DNA of 64,000 nucleotides from Bin55 sp963664665 (GTDB lineage: Bacteria; Pseudomonadota; Gammaproteobacteria; Pseudomonadales; Azotimanducaceae): positions 62,001 through 126,000 of the forward strand of contig CAXXMH010000002.1 in the NCBI GenBank assembly GCA_963664665.2, in the 5' to 3' direction. Positions 24,852 through 33,197 of this stretch are shown here, one piece after another. How positions within the stretch are numbered: the stretch's first letter is position 1; each line of letters begins with the position of its first letter. The position numbers were made by a program, and so were the translations under genes. The notes below the pieces were generated by a model. The model saw only the letters and a list, made by a program, of their open reading frames with translations. It had not been told where the DNA came from and did no database searches.

Positions 24852-25086
24852 AGCTGATTCCACTGTTGAAGCGGCGAATGGTATCTGACCTGTACGATTC
24901 GCGAATGTCCTACAGCGACAGGAGAGATCATCCGATTAAACTCTGGTCGGCGACTGTATGCGGCCCGCTACGAGCCATTCACACCACGCTCAGAAGTGCC
25001 GCAACGCTGGATTCGATCCCTAGATCCTTGCGGGGAACGAAGGAGTCGCGAACCGACGAGAGGGTAGGTAGGATTAGGGTGGCTCG

Positions 25087-26196
25087 TCAAACCGTCGCAT
25101 CTACATTGACGGTCTTGTTTTTCGCGACGGTCTCGAGCATGCCGTGCCACTCGTGCCACATGTTGCACATGGCGTACTTGGATCGTTCCCATGGATTGTT
25201 TCCGCTTTCGTATTCCAACCATTCTCCGCGTTGGCCTCGATCGGGATGGTCCGTCACGCCGTTCACCATCTTGTCAGGTTGGCGGCTCTTGTTTCGCAAG
25301 CGAAAAATGATGCTTTTCCGCGACTCTGTGCCGAATTCGTTACGAGTACCCGAATGAGGGATGTGATACATAGCGATGCATGCGTCACCTGGCTCCATGA
25401 GGATCTGTGTCGGCCTTGGCCACTTCTTGCCATCCGGAGTACTCTCCGAATCACTGTCGACGAATTTATCGCGAACTGCTTCGGGTAGATACACCAAACC
25501 GCACCTATTGGGTGCATCGTGGTTCAACCGAGGCCAGCCGGGTCCTTCGACACCAAGGCGATTGTTGGTGTCCCGTTGCCAACGGAAAAACCCTTCGACT
25601 TCGTGGTGTGAGCCTTTGAGCAAGGACGTCTGACCGCGACCCTCAACACTTTGATCATTCAGACATACGAACACAAAGGCCGTAAAACTTCCCAAACCTA
25701 ACGTCATGTCAGGGTCCTGGAACATCGGGACCATGTTGTGACCGATCACGTCAGGACTGCGTCCAAGGTCACCATTCGGACCCGATGCAATGTAACGTCT
25801 ATAGATCTCTTCGTCCGTGCCAGTTTGTACCTCCTGCGGTACTGCGATGGTCATACTCCCATCAACATGTGACTCTGACGCGAAGTAAGGCATGTCGCGT
25901 TCTCGATACCCGAGATTGTTGAATCGATCGCTGGGTTTACCGACTGGACGAATACCAACTTGACAGACCTTCGGCGGATCGAAATAGCCCATGACGTCAT
26001 GTACAACAGGCGTGATCGAAGACGCACTGACTAGATTCGTCAAGCTCGGGTCAGTACCCAGGATATTCGGTCGTTCAGACTTGTTGATGCAGTCAAGCGC
26101 CGCATCCACAAGACGATCCTCAACTGCCCCTTTGACGATCACATATCCATCGTCGTACAAAGATTGCTTTTGTTCTGCATTTAACTTTCCGTGCAT
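25087..26196 (-). CDS. Phytanoyl-CoA dioxygenase (PhyH) family protein
   Basis: PhyH-type oxygenase of about 369 residues. The iron motif is HVDG in ASESHVDGSMTIAV, the distal histidine is in MYHIPHSGTRNEFG and the arginine in KSIIFRLRN. The start is taken as ATG 26196 (MHGKLNAEQKQSL), 18 bases after the D-aminoacylase stop; a TTG 15 bases earlier is the alternative. It is probably co-transcribed with the D-aminoacylase. Its 3' end shares sequence with the remnant at 23086-23145. The 24852-25086 spacer behind it holds no recognisable gene; it contains a purine-rich stretch (about 25056-25083) and should hold the esterase promoter. Confidence 0.85.
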   Translation of the reverse strand: MHGKLNAEQKQSLYDDGYVIVKGAVEDRLVDAALDCINKSERPNILGTDPSLTNLVSASSITPVVHDVMGYFDPPKVCQVGIRPVGKPSDRFNNLGYRERDMPYFASESHVDGSMTIAVPQEVQTGTDEEIYRRYIASGPNGDLGRSPDVIGHNMVPMFQDPDMTLGLGSFTAFVFVCLNDQSVEGRGQTSLLKGSHHEVEGFFRWQRDTNNRLGVEGPGWPRLNHDAPNRCGLVYLPEAVRDKFVDSDSESTPDGKKWPRPTQILMEPGDACIAMYHIPHSGTRNEFGTESRKSIIFRLRNKSRQPDKMVNGVTDHPDRGQRGEWLEYESGNNPWERSKYAMCNMWHEWHGMLETVAKNKTVNVDATV

Positions 26197-26214
26197 ATCG
26201 CAGCTATCCAATAT

Positions 26215-27903
26215 CTAGTTACGCAGGGTGACGCCAGCGAGCTCACCAGTGTGAACGCCATCAGTCATAAAGTGCTTGCCATTCACGATCGTGTGCTTGT
26301 AACCGTACGCTTTCTGGACGTATCTTCCGGCGCCACTTGGAAAGTCATATTGAAAGCGAGGTACTTCCATACCTAGTTGGTCTAAGTCGATGACATTCAG
26401 ATCGGCAAATGCGCCTAACTCAATGCGTCCGCGCTTCCTGATTCCGAACAAGTCTGCGGTGTCCGAGGTCCAGCGACGAATCGCATCTTCGATCGGGAGG
26501 AACTCGCGTTCTCTGACCCAGTAGGCTAGCAACCATGTAGGTTGGCTCGCGTCCATGATTTGACCGACGTGCGCACCTGAATCTGCAAGTCCCATCGCGA
26601 CCACTGGTTTCTTCATCATGTATTCGATCGGATCCAATCGTTGGTTAAGGAACGCGTAGTAGAAAACCACTTGACCATCCGTTTCTACGTTGAGATTGAT
26701 AAATGCTTCAGCGACGGATTCGCCTCGTTCTCTCGAGATATGTCCTAGCGAATCTTGGAGTTGCATGTCGTAGCGGACGCGTTTTGGCGTTAACACGAAC
26801 AAGCGATCAAAATCGAGCGCAATATCAGCGTCGTCGACGCATTGAATTAGGCGTTCACGAACGGATGAGTCGCGCAACGAACTTAGTTTTGCGCCGAAAT
26901 CCAATGACTGAAGGTCTCTCCAAGGCGCAAGCTGATCGAACATCGTGCGGTTATGTAGGCTATACAGGCTTCCGATCGGTCGTGACGTTGTTTGAGGTCG
27001 CAGTCGGGCACCTTTTGAGTTTTCTTCGATTGCGAATTCGACAACAGATTGATAGAGCGTCTCACGGCGCTCGCTGTGCGCCAACCCAAATGTGACGTTG
27101 AGGTCATTTTCACGCGAGAGCTGCCCCATCCATGCCACTTCTTTACGAGTATTCGGTAACTCTGGCGCATCTCGCTCGCCAAGACGCGCAGCAGCTTCAA
27201 AGACGCCGCGCTGATGTCTCCCTAAAACACCCCCGATCGCGAGCAACTCATCAGGTTGCGCATAAGTACCGGGTACCGGACGACCATCAGGAACTCGATG
27301 GAGGAATGTGCGTGAGGTCGAAAACCCGAGTGCTCCCGAAGCTATCGCTTCGTCAACGAGTTCGCACATGTGGTTAATGTCATCTTTTGTGGCAGGTGTT
27401 TCATCCAGACTTCGTTCACCCATCGCCGCGTACCGCACAGCGCAATGTCCGACCATACCACCGACATTGATCCCTTTCGGCAGACGATCTAATGCCTCTA
27501 GGTACTCACCGTAGGTTTCCCAGTCCCAGGTCAAGCCTTCAAGAATGGACTCTCGTGGGATGTCTTCGACTGACTCCATGAGTTCAGCTAAGTACTCTCG
27601 ATCCTCGGGTTTGCATGGGGCGAACGTAACTCCACAGTTACCTAACACGACCGAGGTAATACCGTGATAGCAGGATGATGTCCCGAGCGGATCCCATCCG
27701 AATTGGGCGTCGAGATGGGTGTGGATGTCGACGAACCCTGGGGTAACTAAATTCCCGTCGGCATTGATTTCCTTAGAGCCAGGACTGCTCACGTTACCAA
27801 TGGCGACAACTCGGTCGCCATCTATGGCGATGTCTCCCCGAAATGGTGGACGACCTAATCCGTCGACGATTTCACCGTTGCGCACCACTAGATCATGTGC
27901 CAT
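26215..27903 (-). CDS. N-acyl-D-amino-acid deacylase family amidohydrolase
   Basis: 562-residue metal-dependent amidohydrolase of the D-aminoacylase/dihydroorotase type. The metal motif HTHLDAQ, the GNCGVTFAPC segment with the metal-bridging cysteine, and the active-site aspartate in LADSGAHVGQIMD are present, as is the small N- and C-terminal beta-sandwich (VVRNGEIVDG... and TIVNGKHF). Start ATG 27903 has GAGG upstream. The substrate is not certain: environmental members act on N-acyl amino acids, cyclic amides or related ureides. It is followed closely by a PhyH gene and is one of three homologues in the window. Confidence 0.87.
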   Translation of the reverse strand: MAHDLVVRNGEIVDGLGRPPFRGDIAIDGDRVVAIGNVSSPGSKEINADGNLVTPGFVDIHTHLDAQFGWDPLGTSSCYHGITSVVLGNCGVTFAPCKPEDREYLAELMESVEDIPRESILEGLTWDWETYGEYLEALDRLPKGINVGGMVGHCAVRYAAMGERSLDETPATKDDINHMCELVDEAIASGALGFSTSRTFLHRVPDGRPVPGTYAQPDELLAIGGVLGRHQRGVFEAAARLGERDAPELPNTRKEVAWMGQLSRENDLNVTFGLAHSERRETLYQSVVEFAIEENSKGARLRPQTTSRPIGSLYSLHNRTMFDQLAPWRDLQSLDFGAKLSSLRDSSVRERLIQCVDDADIALDFDRLFVLTPKRVRYDMQLQDSLGHISRERGESVAEAFINLNVETDGQVVFYYAFLNQRLDPIEYMMKKPVVAMGLADSGAHVGQIMDASQPTWLLAYWVREREFLPIEDAIRRWTSDTADLFGIRKRGRIELGAFADLNVIDLDQLGMEVPRFQYDFPSGAGRYVQKAYGYKHTIVNGKHFMTDGVHTGELAGVTLRN

Positions 27904-28039
27904 GTCGAAACCTCAATCATTTGTCGAGTTTGTGGAGTTATTTTGTCAACTTTCATTGCGAAAAGATTCGTTCGATGGGTATATTCCGACTTGACAACAA
28001 GAAGCCTTGGTGGCGCGAGAGACGACTGTAGCTTGGCGA

Positions 28040-28882
28040 CTATGTAAAGCCATCTACGCCAAGAAGCTCGAGTACTTCCGGATCGCCTGATGCGATCAGA
28101 TCGCGCGTCAAACCGTTTTCAGGTGCCGGTCCGCCGTGCGGTGATTCACGTAACCAACATGGCGTATACGCCAAGATCAACATGCGACGTTTACCGGATC
28201 GCGTCTCCAAAGCTCGATGCCAGAGATTTGAGTGAATGATCACCATGCTACCTGCTGGAAGGCTAAACGTGCGTTCCCCAGGTAATTCTTGGTAGCGGAG
28301 TCGAGGAGGTTCTCGATCTAACCAGTGATGCGATCCTGGAATCACCGAAAGCGTGCCCGTTAATTCGTTCACATCGTCTAGATAAATCAGACAATCGATA
28401 GCGTGCGGACGAGAAAACCAAGGTGGTAACGGATTCGCTACAACGCGAAGATGCTGATGCCAATACGTGTCTTGTGGCTCCACACCAGCGAACGAAACTC
28501 GCGCAGATAACCCACGCAATCGCACGAGCGGGCCCATCATAGCCCTGGCGACCGAAAGTGCTGGCGGCCAGGTAAGTAACTCGTGGAACGCAGAATCTTT
28601 GTCCAGTAGATGGCGAAGAATGATGCCCCAGGAACGAATTGGTAGTTCGTCATCCGAATTAGCTGGTCGGTGTTTGGACCACTCAGCGTCGGTTAGCCGG
28701 TCCAATGCACTTCGGAGCGATGTCAGCCAATCACCTTGAATCACACTCTCGCGGATTAGAAATCCATCGCGGTCTAGCTTCATCAGCTCATCAGGCGACG
28801 CACATACCGCAATTTCCCTCTTCAGAGGATTGTCTCCGGTATGCTCCTTCAGTACACGAAAGCTGATGTTATGAGTGCTCAC
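28040..28882 (-). CDS. PhyH-family protein with an atypical HxH metal motif
   Basis: 280-residue member of the phytanoyl-CoA dioxygenase family. The expected HxD iron motif reads H142-Q143-H144 (in YWHQHLRVV), so the carboxylate ligand is replaced by histidine. The remaining signature is kept: GTLSVIPGSHHW, and the distal histidine and arginine in SNLWHRALETRSGKRR. The GTG start at 28882 has no clear ribosome site; an ATG at 28783 would give a 247-residue protein beginning at MKLDRDGFLI, the usual family start. It may have altered iron chemistry or be inactive. It stands 136 bases upstream of the D-aminoacylase and is divergent from YejA. Confidence 0.8.
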   Translation of the reverse strand: MSTHNISFRVLKEHTGDNPLKREIAVCASPDELMKLDRDGFLIRESVIQGDWLTSLRSALDRLTDAEWSKHRPANSDDELPIRSWGIILRHLLDKDSAFHELLTWPPALSVARAMMGPLVRLRGLSARVSFAGVEPQDTYWHQHLRVVANPLPPWFSRPHAIDCLIYLDDVNELTGTLSVIPGSHHWLDREPPRLRYQELPGERTFSLPAGSMVIIHSNLWHRALETRSGKRRMLILAYTPCWLRESPHGGPAPENGLTRDLIASGDPEVLELLGVDGFT

Positions 28883-28951
28883 ACGTTCATAATAGCACCA
28901 CGTTTTCAGGGGGTCGCTTGAATTCTGATCGACGAATCCGAGAACGAGCTA

Positions 28952-30916
28952 ATGTATACGAACGGTAGTTTGGTTTCTGAGTGTACCTCGTCACGCACGA
29001 TCGATAGACGTATTTCTGTGTGCCTCAAAAAGAGGCTGACTCATGTTTTAAAACGAGGCGTTACGGGACTTTTAGTTCACGCTTGTTTGTGCTTTCTACT
29101 CGTGTACTTCGGTTACGTATATGCTGGTGCATCACAAACTGACGAAGCAATCGAATACTCTCATGGCTTGTCTTTGATACATGACCTAAAGTATGGACCC
29201 GATTTCTCACACTTCGAGTACTTAAATCCGCATGCGCCAAAAGGGGGCGACCTTGTACTCTCGGCGGGCGGCACCATCAAGAATTTCACGTGGGTATTGG
29301 ATGCGGTCATCGAGCCAGTGGAGGGGATTTGGCGCACATACGACCGCCTATTAATGCGATCTGCCGATGAACTTTCGGGTTTCTACGGATTACTTGCGCA
29401 AGGAATCGCACTTTCCGAAGACCGACGTACGCTATATCTGAGATTACATCCGGATGCTCGATGGCATGATGGCGTGCCGTTAACTGCACACGATGTCAAG
29501 TACAGCTTCGATCGAGCGGTACAAACTCTGGATGGGCGGGTCTTCATGCAGTGGTTAGAGTCCGTGTCCATCCTAGGTGAGCGGGAACTTGCATTACACC
29601 ACCGCGAAACTTACACGAATGCGAACTTACTGATCGTCGCGGGGCAACTTATATTGCCGCGTCACTATTGGAAGGATAGAGATCCCACCATGACGCATTC
29701 GACCCCTTCCGTCGGTAGTGGTCCTTACCGAGTCGCAGACTATGGTCGATCTTTTGTAGTTTACGAGCGAGTGCCTCATTATTGGGGTCGAGACTTACCA
29801 GTAAATAGAGGTCGATACAACTTTGATCGCATCCGTCATGAGATTTACCGTGACGGTACGGTCGCGCGCGAAGCATTCTTCAAAGGTCAAATAGATGTCC
29901 ATTTTGAAGGTGATGTTCGGTATTGGAAATCATCTCAAGAGATGCCCGCAGTAGCGGATGGGTCGATAAAACGTGACTCATTTCGTAGCGCGAACCGGAT
30001 TGGCTCCCAATTCGTTATCGTCTTCAATGCAGATAGTGATTTGTTTTCCGACGTTCGGGTGCGTGAGGCGCTTACTCTCGCGTTCGATTTTGAATGGCAA
30101 AACCGTGCCTTGTACCATGGATTAGCGACGAGAGCGAACAGCTACTTCGCCGGTTCAGTGTTTGCGTCATCTGAATTACCCACAGATGCGGAACTTGAGC
30201 TACTTGAACCATATCGAGATCAACTGCAAGAGCGAGTTTTCACGCAGACCTTTCAGCTGCCCGTCAGTTCCGGACGTAACGTGAACCGTGAATTTCTATC
30301 GCGCGCAACAGAGCTACTTCGAGAATCGGGGTGGGAGTTTCAGGATTTTTCGCTTGTAAACAAACACGGTAAGTCGTTTGAATTTGAGATTTTGAATTAC
30401 AGTGGCGCTTTTCAACGTGTGCTTATCCCATTCGCCGAGGCACTTAAGAAATTAGGAATCATTGCACACGTACGAATGATGGATAGTGCGCAGTTCATTC
30501 GGCGTCGTCGCGCGAGAGATTTTGAGGCACTGATTTGGCAGCATGATTTGGTCGCGCCGCCTACTACCCACTTGCGAACTTACTTTCATTCTTGGGCTGC
30601 GAATCCTGGGATGATGACTTACAACATTACGAACATTCGACATCCCGTCGTGGATGCACTGGTAGAGCAAGCTGAACGAGCGCGTTCGTACGACGAATTG
30701 GTTGCGGCGACCCGTGCTCTCGATCGAGTTCTCCTATGGAATTTCTACAACATTCCTTTGAACGGTATTGACGAGTCTCGTTTCCTCTACTGGAACAGAT
30801 TTGGTAGACCGACACTCGAATATACGGCAGGATATGGGTGGCCATTTGTAGAGGGATGGTGGTTGGACGCAGCGAAGGTGCGCAATACATCCATCCCTTC
30901 GTCGATTAGCCACTAG
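28952..30916 (+). CDS. yejA: Oligopeptide-type ABC transporter substrate-binding protein (YejA-like)
   Basis: Periplasmic solute-binding protein of the SBP_bac_5 family, 654 residues, similar to YejA of the microcin C/peptide importer. After a long basic N terminus there is one hydrophobic signal segment (about residues 39-57) ending near YAGAS. The mature start IEYSHGLSLIHDLKYGPDF with LNPHAPKGGDL is characteristic of YejA. The C-terminal lobe is complete. The start at ATG 28952 gives an unusually long pre-signal region; a later start inside it is possible. Nine bases separate it from yejB. The likely cargo is peptides or peptide-like molecules. Confidence 0.87.
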   Translation: MYTNGSLVSECTSSRTIDRRISVCLKKRLTHVLKRGVTGLLVHACLCFLLVYFGYVYAGASQTDEAIEYSHGLSLIHDLKYGPDFSHFEYLNPHAPKGGDLVLSAGGTIKNFTWVLDAVIEPVEGIWRTYDRLLMRSADELSGFYGLLAQGIALSEDRRTLYLRLHPDARWHDGVPLTAHDVKYSFDRAVQTLDGRVFMQWLESVSILGERELALHHRETYTNANLLIVAGQLILPRHYWKDRDPTMTHSTPSVGSGPYRVADYGRSFVVYERVPHYWGRDLPVNRGRYNFDRIRHEIYRDGTVAREAFFKGQIDVHFEGDVRYWKSSQEMPAVADGSIKRDSFRSANRIGSQFVIVFNADSDLFSDVRVREALTLAFDFEWQNRALYHGLATRANSYFAGSVFASSELPTDAELELLEPYRDQLQERVFTQTFQLPVSSGRNVNREFLSRATELLRESGWEFQDFSLVNKHGKSFEFEILNYSGAFQRVLIPFAEALKKLGIIAHVRMMDSAQFIRRRRARDFEALIWQHDLVAPPTTHLRTYFHSWAANPGMMTYNITNIRHPVVDALVEQAERARSYDELVAATRALDRVLLWNFYNIPLNGIDESRFLYWNRFGRPTLEYTAGYGWPFVEGWWLDAAKVRNTSIPSSISH

Positions 30917-30925
30917 GCAGTCGCT

Positions 30926-32026
30926 ATGGGTTGGTATGTAACTAAGAGGTTTCTGCTAATCATCCCGACTCTTATTGGGATCGTCGCGATTAACTTCTTC
31001 ATCGTTCAACTTGCGCCCGGTGGTCCCGTCGACCAAATGATTTCGCGCATCATGGGTGAAACAGCTGGCCAGTCTATGACGAGAGTCGCAGGTGCTCAAA
31101 CTGCGATGCCCGGTGCGGTTGTACTTGATCCAGGCGCAAAGTCACATTTTGCTGGGGCGCAAGCATTGGATCCGGCGCTCATCGAAGCGATCGAAAAACA
31201 ATTTGGTTTCGACCAGCCGCTTTATGTTCGATTTTTCAAGATGCTTGGTGACTACGCCACCTTCGATTTAGGTATTAGTTTTTTTGAGAAACGACCTGTG
31301 CTCACATTGATCAAGGAAGCGTTGCCGGTGTCGATTTCCTTGGGTATTTGGTCGACCCTCTTGATTTATCTGATTTCCATTCCGCTTGGTGTTGTGAAAG
31401 CTGTACGCGATGGAACTCGTTTCGATACGTGGACAAGCGGTGTAATCCTCGTGGGTTACGCAATGCCGAGTTTTCTATTCGCCATTTTCCTGATCGTCTT
31501 GTTCGCCGGCGGTTCCTATTTTTCGTGGTTTCCCTTGAAAGGGCTTGTCTCAAGCGATTTCGAGACATTGTCGACTATGGGGAAGGTCTTCGACTACTTT
31601 TGGCATTTGGCTCTGCCAATAGCTGCGCTAACTATTGGCGGATTTGCGACGCTAACGATGCTTACGAAGAACTCATTTCTTGACGAAATCACCAAGCAAT
31701 ACGTTCTAACTGCTCGAGCGAAAGGAGTCGCAGAAAAAAGAGTGTTACTCGGCCATGTATTCCGAAACGCCATGTTGATTGTGATCGCCGGTTTTCCTGG
31801 CGCATTGGTAGGAATGTTGTTTACCGGCGCACTATTAATCGAGGTGATTTTCTCGCTGGAAGGGTTGGGATTACTTGGATTCGAGGCGATTGTTAAACGC
31901 GATTACCCTGTGATTTTCGGTACATTGTTCTTTTTTACCTTCGTCGGTCTTGTGATGACCCTTGTAGGAGACATCACGTACACTCTCGTCGATCCACGCA
32001 TCGATTTCGAAAAGAGAGAGATGTAG
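30926..32026 (+). CDS. yejB: ABC transporter permease YejB
   Basis: Inner-membrane permease of 366 residues, starting MGWYVTKRFLLIIPTLIGI like E. coli YejB. Six hydrophobic helices are visible, and the cytoplasmic EAA loop (LTARAKGVAEKRVLLGHVFRNAM) that contacts the ATPase is intact. A charged periplasmic insertion between helices 1 and 2 (about residues 45-90) is longer than in E. coli. It is coupled to yejE by a one-base TAGTG overlap. Confidence 0.9.
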   Translation: MGWYVTKRFLLIIPTLIGIVAINFFIVQLAPGGPVDQMISRIMGETAGQSMTRVAGAQTAMPGAVVLDPGAKSHFAGAQALDPALIEAIEKQFGFDQPLYVRFFKMLGDYATFDLGISFFEKRPVLTLIKEALPVSISLGIWSTLLIYLISIPLGVVKAVRDGTRFDTWTSGVILVGYAMPSFLFAIFLIVLFAGGSYFSWFPLKGLVSSDFETLSTMGKVFDYFWHLALPIAALTIGGFATLTMLTKNSFLDEITKQYVLTARAKGVAEKRVLLGHVFRNAMLIVIAGFPGALVGMLFTGALLIEVIFSLEGLGLLGFEAIVKRDYPVIFGTLFFFTFVGLVMTLVGDITYTLVDPRIDFEKREM

Positions 32027-33075
32027 TGGCTGAAGTTGCCGCTGACAGAACTGTCTTTTCGCCACTCACTCGACGAAGATGGTCTAACTTCAAAGCCAAT
32101 CGCCGCGGCTATCTAAGCGTATGGATTTTGACCGTGATGGTTATCGTAACGCTCTTCTCCGAATTTCTTGCGAACTCAAAACCACTCCTTGTGTTGTATC
32201 AAGGTAGCGTGTATTTCCCGGTGCTTGTGTCTTATCCAGAAACTACGTTCGGAGGCGAGTTTGAGACCGAGGCTGACTTCGGTGATCCTGTGGTCAAAGA
32301 CTTTATACGTGAGCGTGGAGGATTTATCTTACCGGCCCCTATTCCGTTTGCCTTTGACACCATTGACTTAGATACGACCGGAGCACTACCAGAAGCGCCT
32401 AGTCGAAGACACTTACTCGGTACCGACGATGTTGGCCGTGACGTGGCGGCACGTGTCCTATATGGATTTCGCCTGTCCCTTTGGTTTGCAGTCGCATTGA
32501 CTCTCCTGAGCGCGGTTATTGGAATTACGGTTGGTGCTACACAAGGCTTTTTCGGCGGATTGCTGGACTTGATCGGGCAAAGAGTAGTAGAGATTTGGTC
32601 GGGTCTCCCGATGCTATTCATAATCATGATATTGACCAGTCTCATTGAACCGGGTGCGCTAGCACTACTGTTCTTATTGCTCCTTTTTAACTGGATGATG
32701 CTGGTTCCCGTTGTGCGCGCTGAGGTACTTCGTACCCGTAATTTCGATTACGTTAAGGCGGCTCGAGCGCTTGGTCAGCGAGATTTGATCGTGATTCTGC
32801 GATACGTTCTGCCTAATGCGATGGTAGCTACATTGACGTTCTTACCATTCTTACTAAGTGGCTCGATCGTCACGCTTACGTCTCTTGATTTCTTAGGGTT
32901 CGGATTGCCCGTTGGATATCCATCTCTTGGCGAGCTTCTTGCGCAAGGAAAAGCTAATATTCAAGCGCCGTGGCTAGGCTTGGCGGCTTTCTTTGCGATG
33001 GTGCTAATGCTGACGTTGTTGGTCTTTATTGGCGAAGCGGTGCGCGATGCGTTCGACCCGAGACGGGGCGTTTAG
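32026..33075 (+). CDS. yejE: ABC transporter permease YejE
   Basis: Second permease of the Yej importer, 349 residues, GTG start overlapping the yejB stop. It matches YejE features: the N-terminal RRWSNFKANRRGYLSVWI anchor, the periplasmic KPLLVLYQGSVYFPVL segment, LLGTDDVGRDVAARVLYG, and the EAA loop VKAARALGQRDLIVILRYVLPNA. In known operons yejF, encoding the double ATPase, follows directly. Here only 118 bases remain before the next gene's end on the other strand, so the ATPase is missing from this locus. Confidence 0.9.
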   Translation: MAEVAADRTVFSPLTRRRWSNFKANRRGYLSVWILTVMVIVTLFSEFLANSKPLLVLYQGSVYFPVLVSYPETTFGGEFETEADFGDPVVKDFIRERGGFILPAPIPFAFDTIDLDTTGALPEAPSRRHLLGTDDVGRDVAARVLYGFRLSLWFAVALTLLSAVIGITVGATQGFFGGLLDLIGQRVVEIWSGLPMLFIIMILTSLIEPGALALLFLLLLFNWMMLVPVVRAEVLRTRNFDYVKAARALGQRDLIVILRYVLPNAMVATLTFLPFLLSGSIVTLTSLDFLGFGLPVGYPSLGELLAQGKANIQAPWLGLAAFFAMVLMLTLLVFIGEAVRDAFDPRRGV

Positions 33076-33086
33076 GAGGTAAATTC

Positions 33087-33197
33087 GTGCACTCGATCAA
33101 GCGGTCGTCTGACCGAGGACGATACCAACAGAATACTTGCAGCAAAGTCCGAACGTCAATTGAATCGAACCGAGGGACGAATTCTCGTAGGTTCTAA
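33087..33197 (+). CDS. Short ORF with a perfect ribosome site after yejE (possible remnant)
   Basis: AGGAGG at 33074-33079 sits seven bases before a GTG that opens a 36-codon frame ending at 33197. The product is basic and polar and shows no similarity to YejF or anything I recognise. Its stop overlaps the end of the opposite-strand lipoprotein gene. The strong ribosome site where yejF should begin suggests that the site was inherited from a lost yejF. The peptide itself may be meaningless. Confidence 0.3.
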   Translation: MHSIKRSSDRGRYQQNTCSKVRTSIESNRGTNSRRF

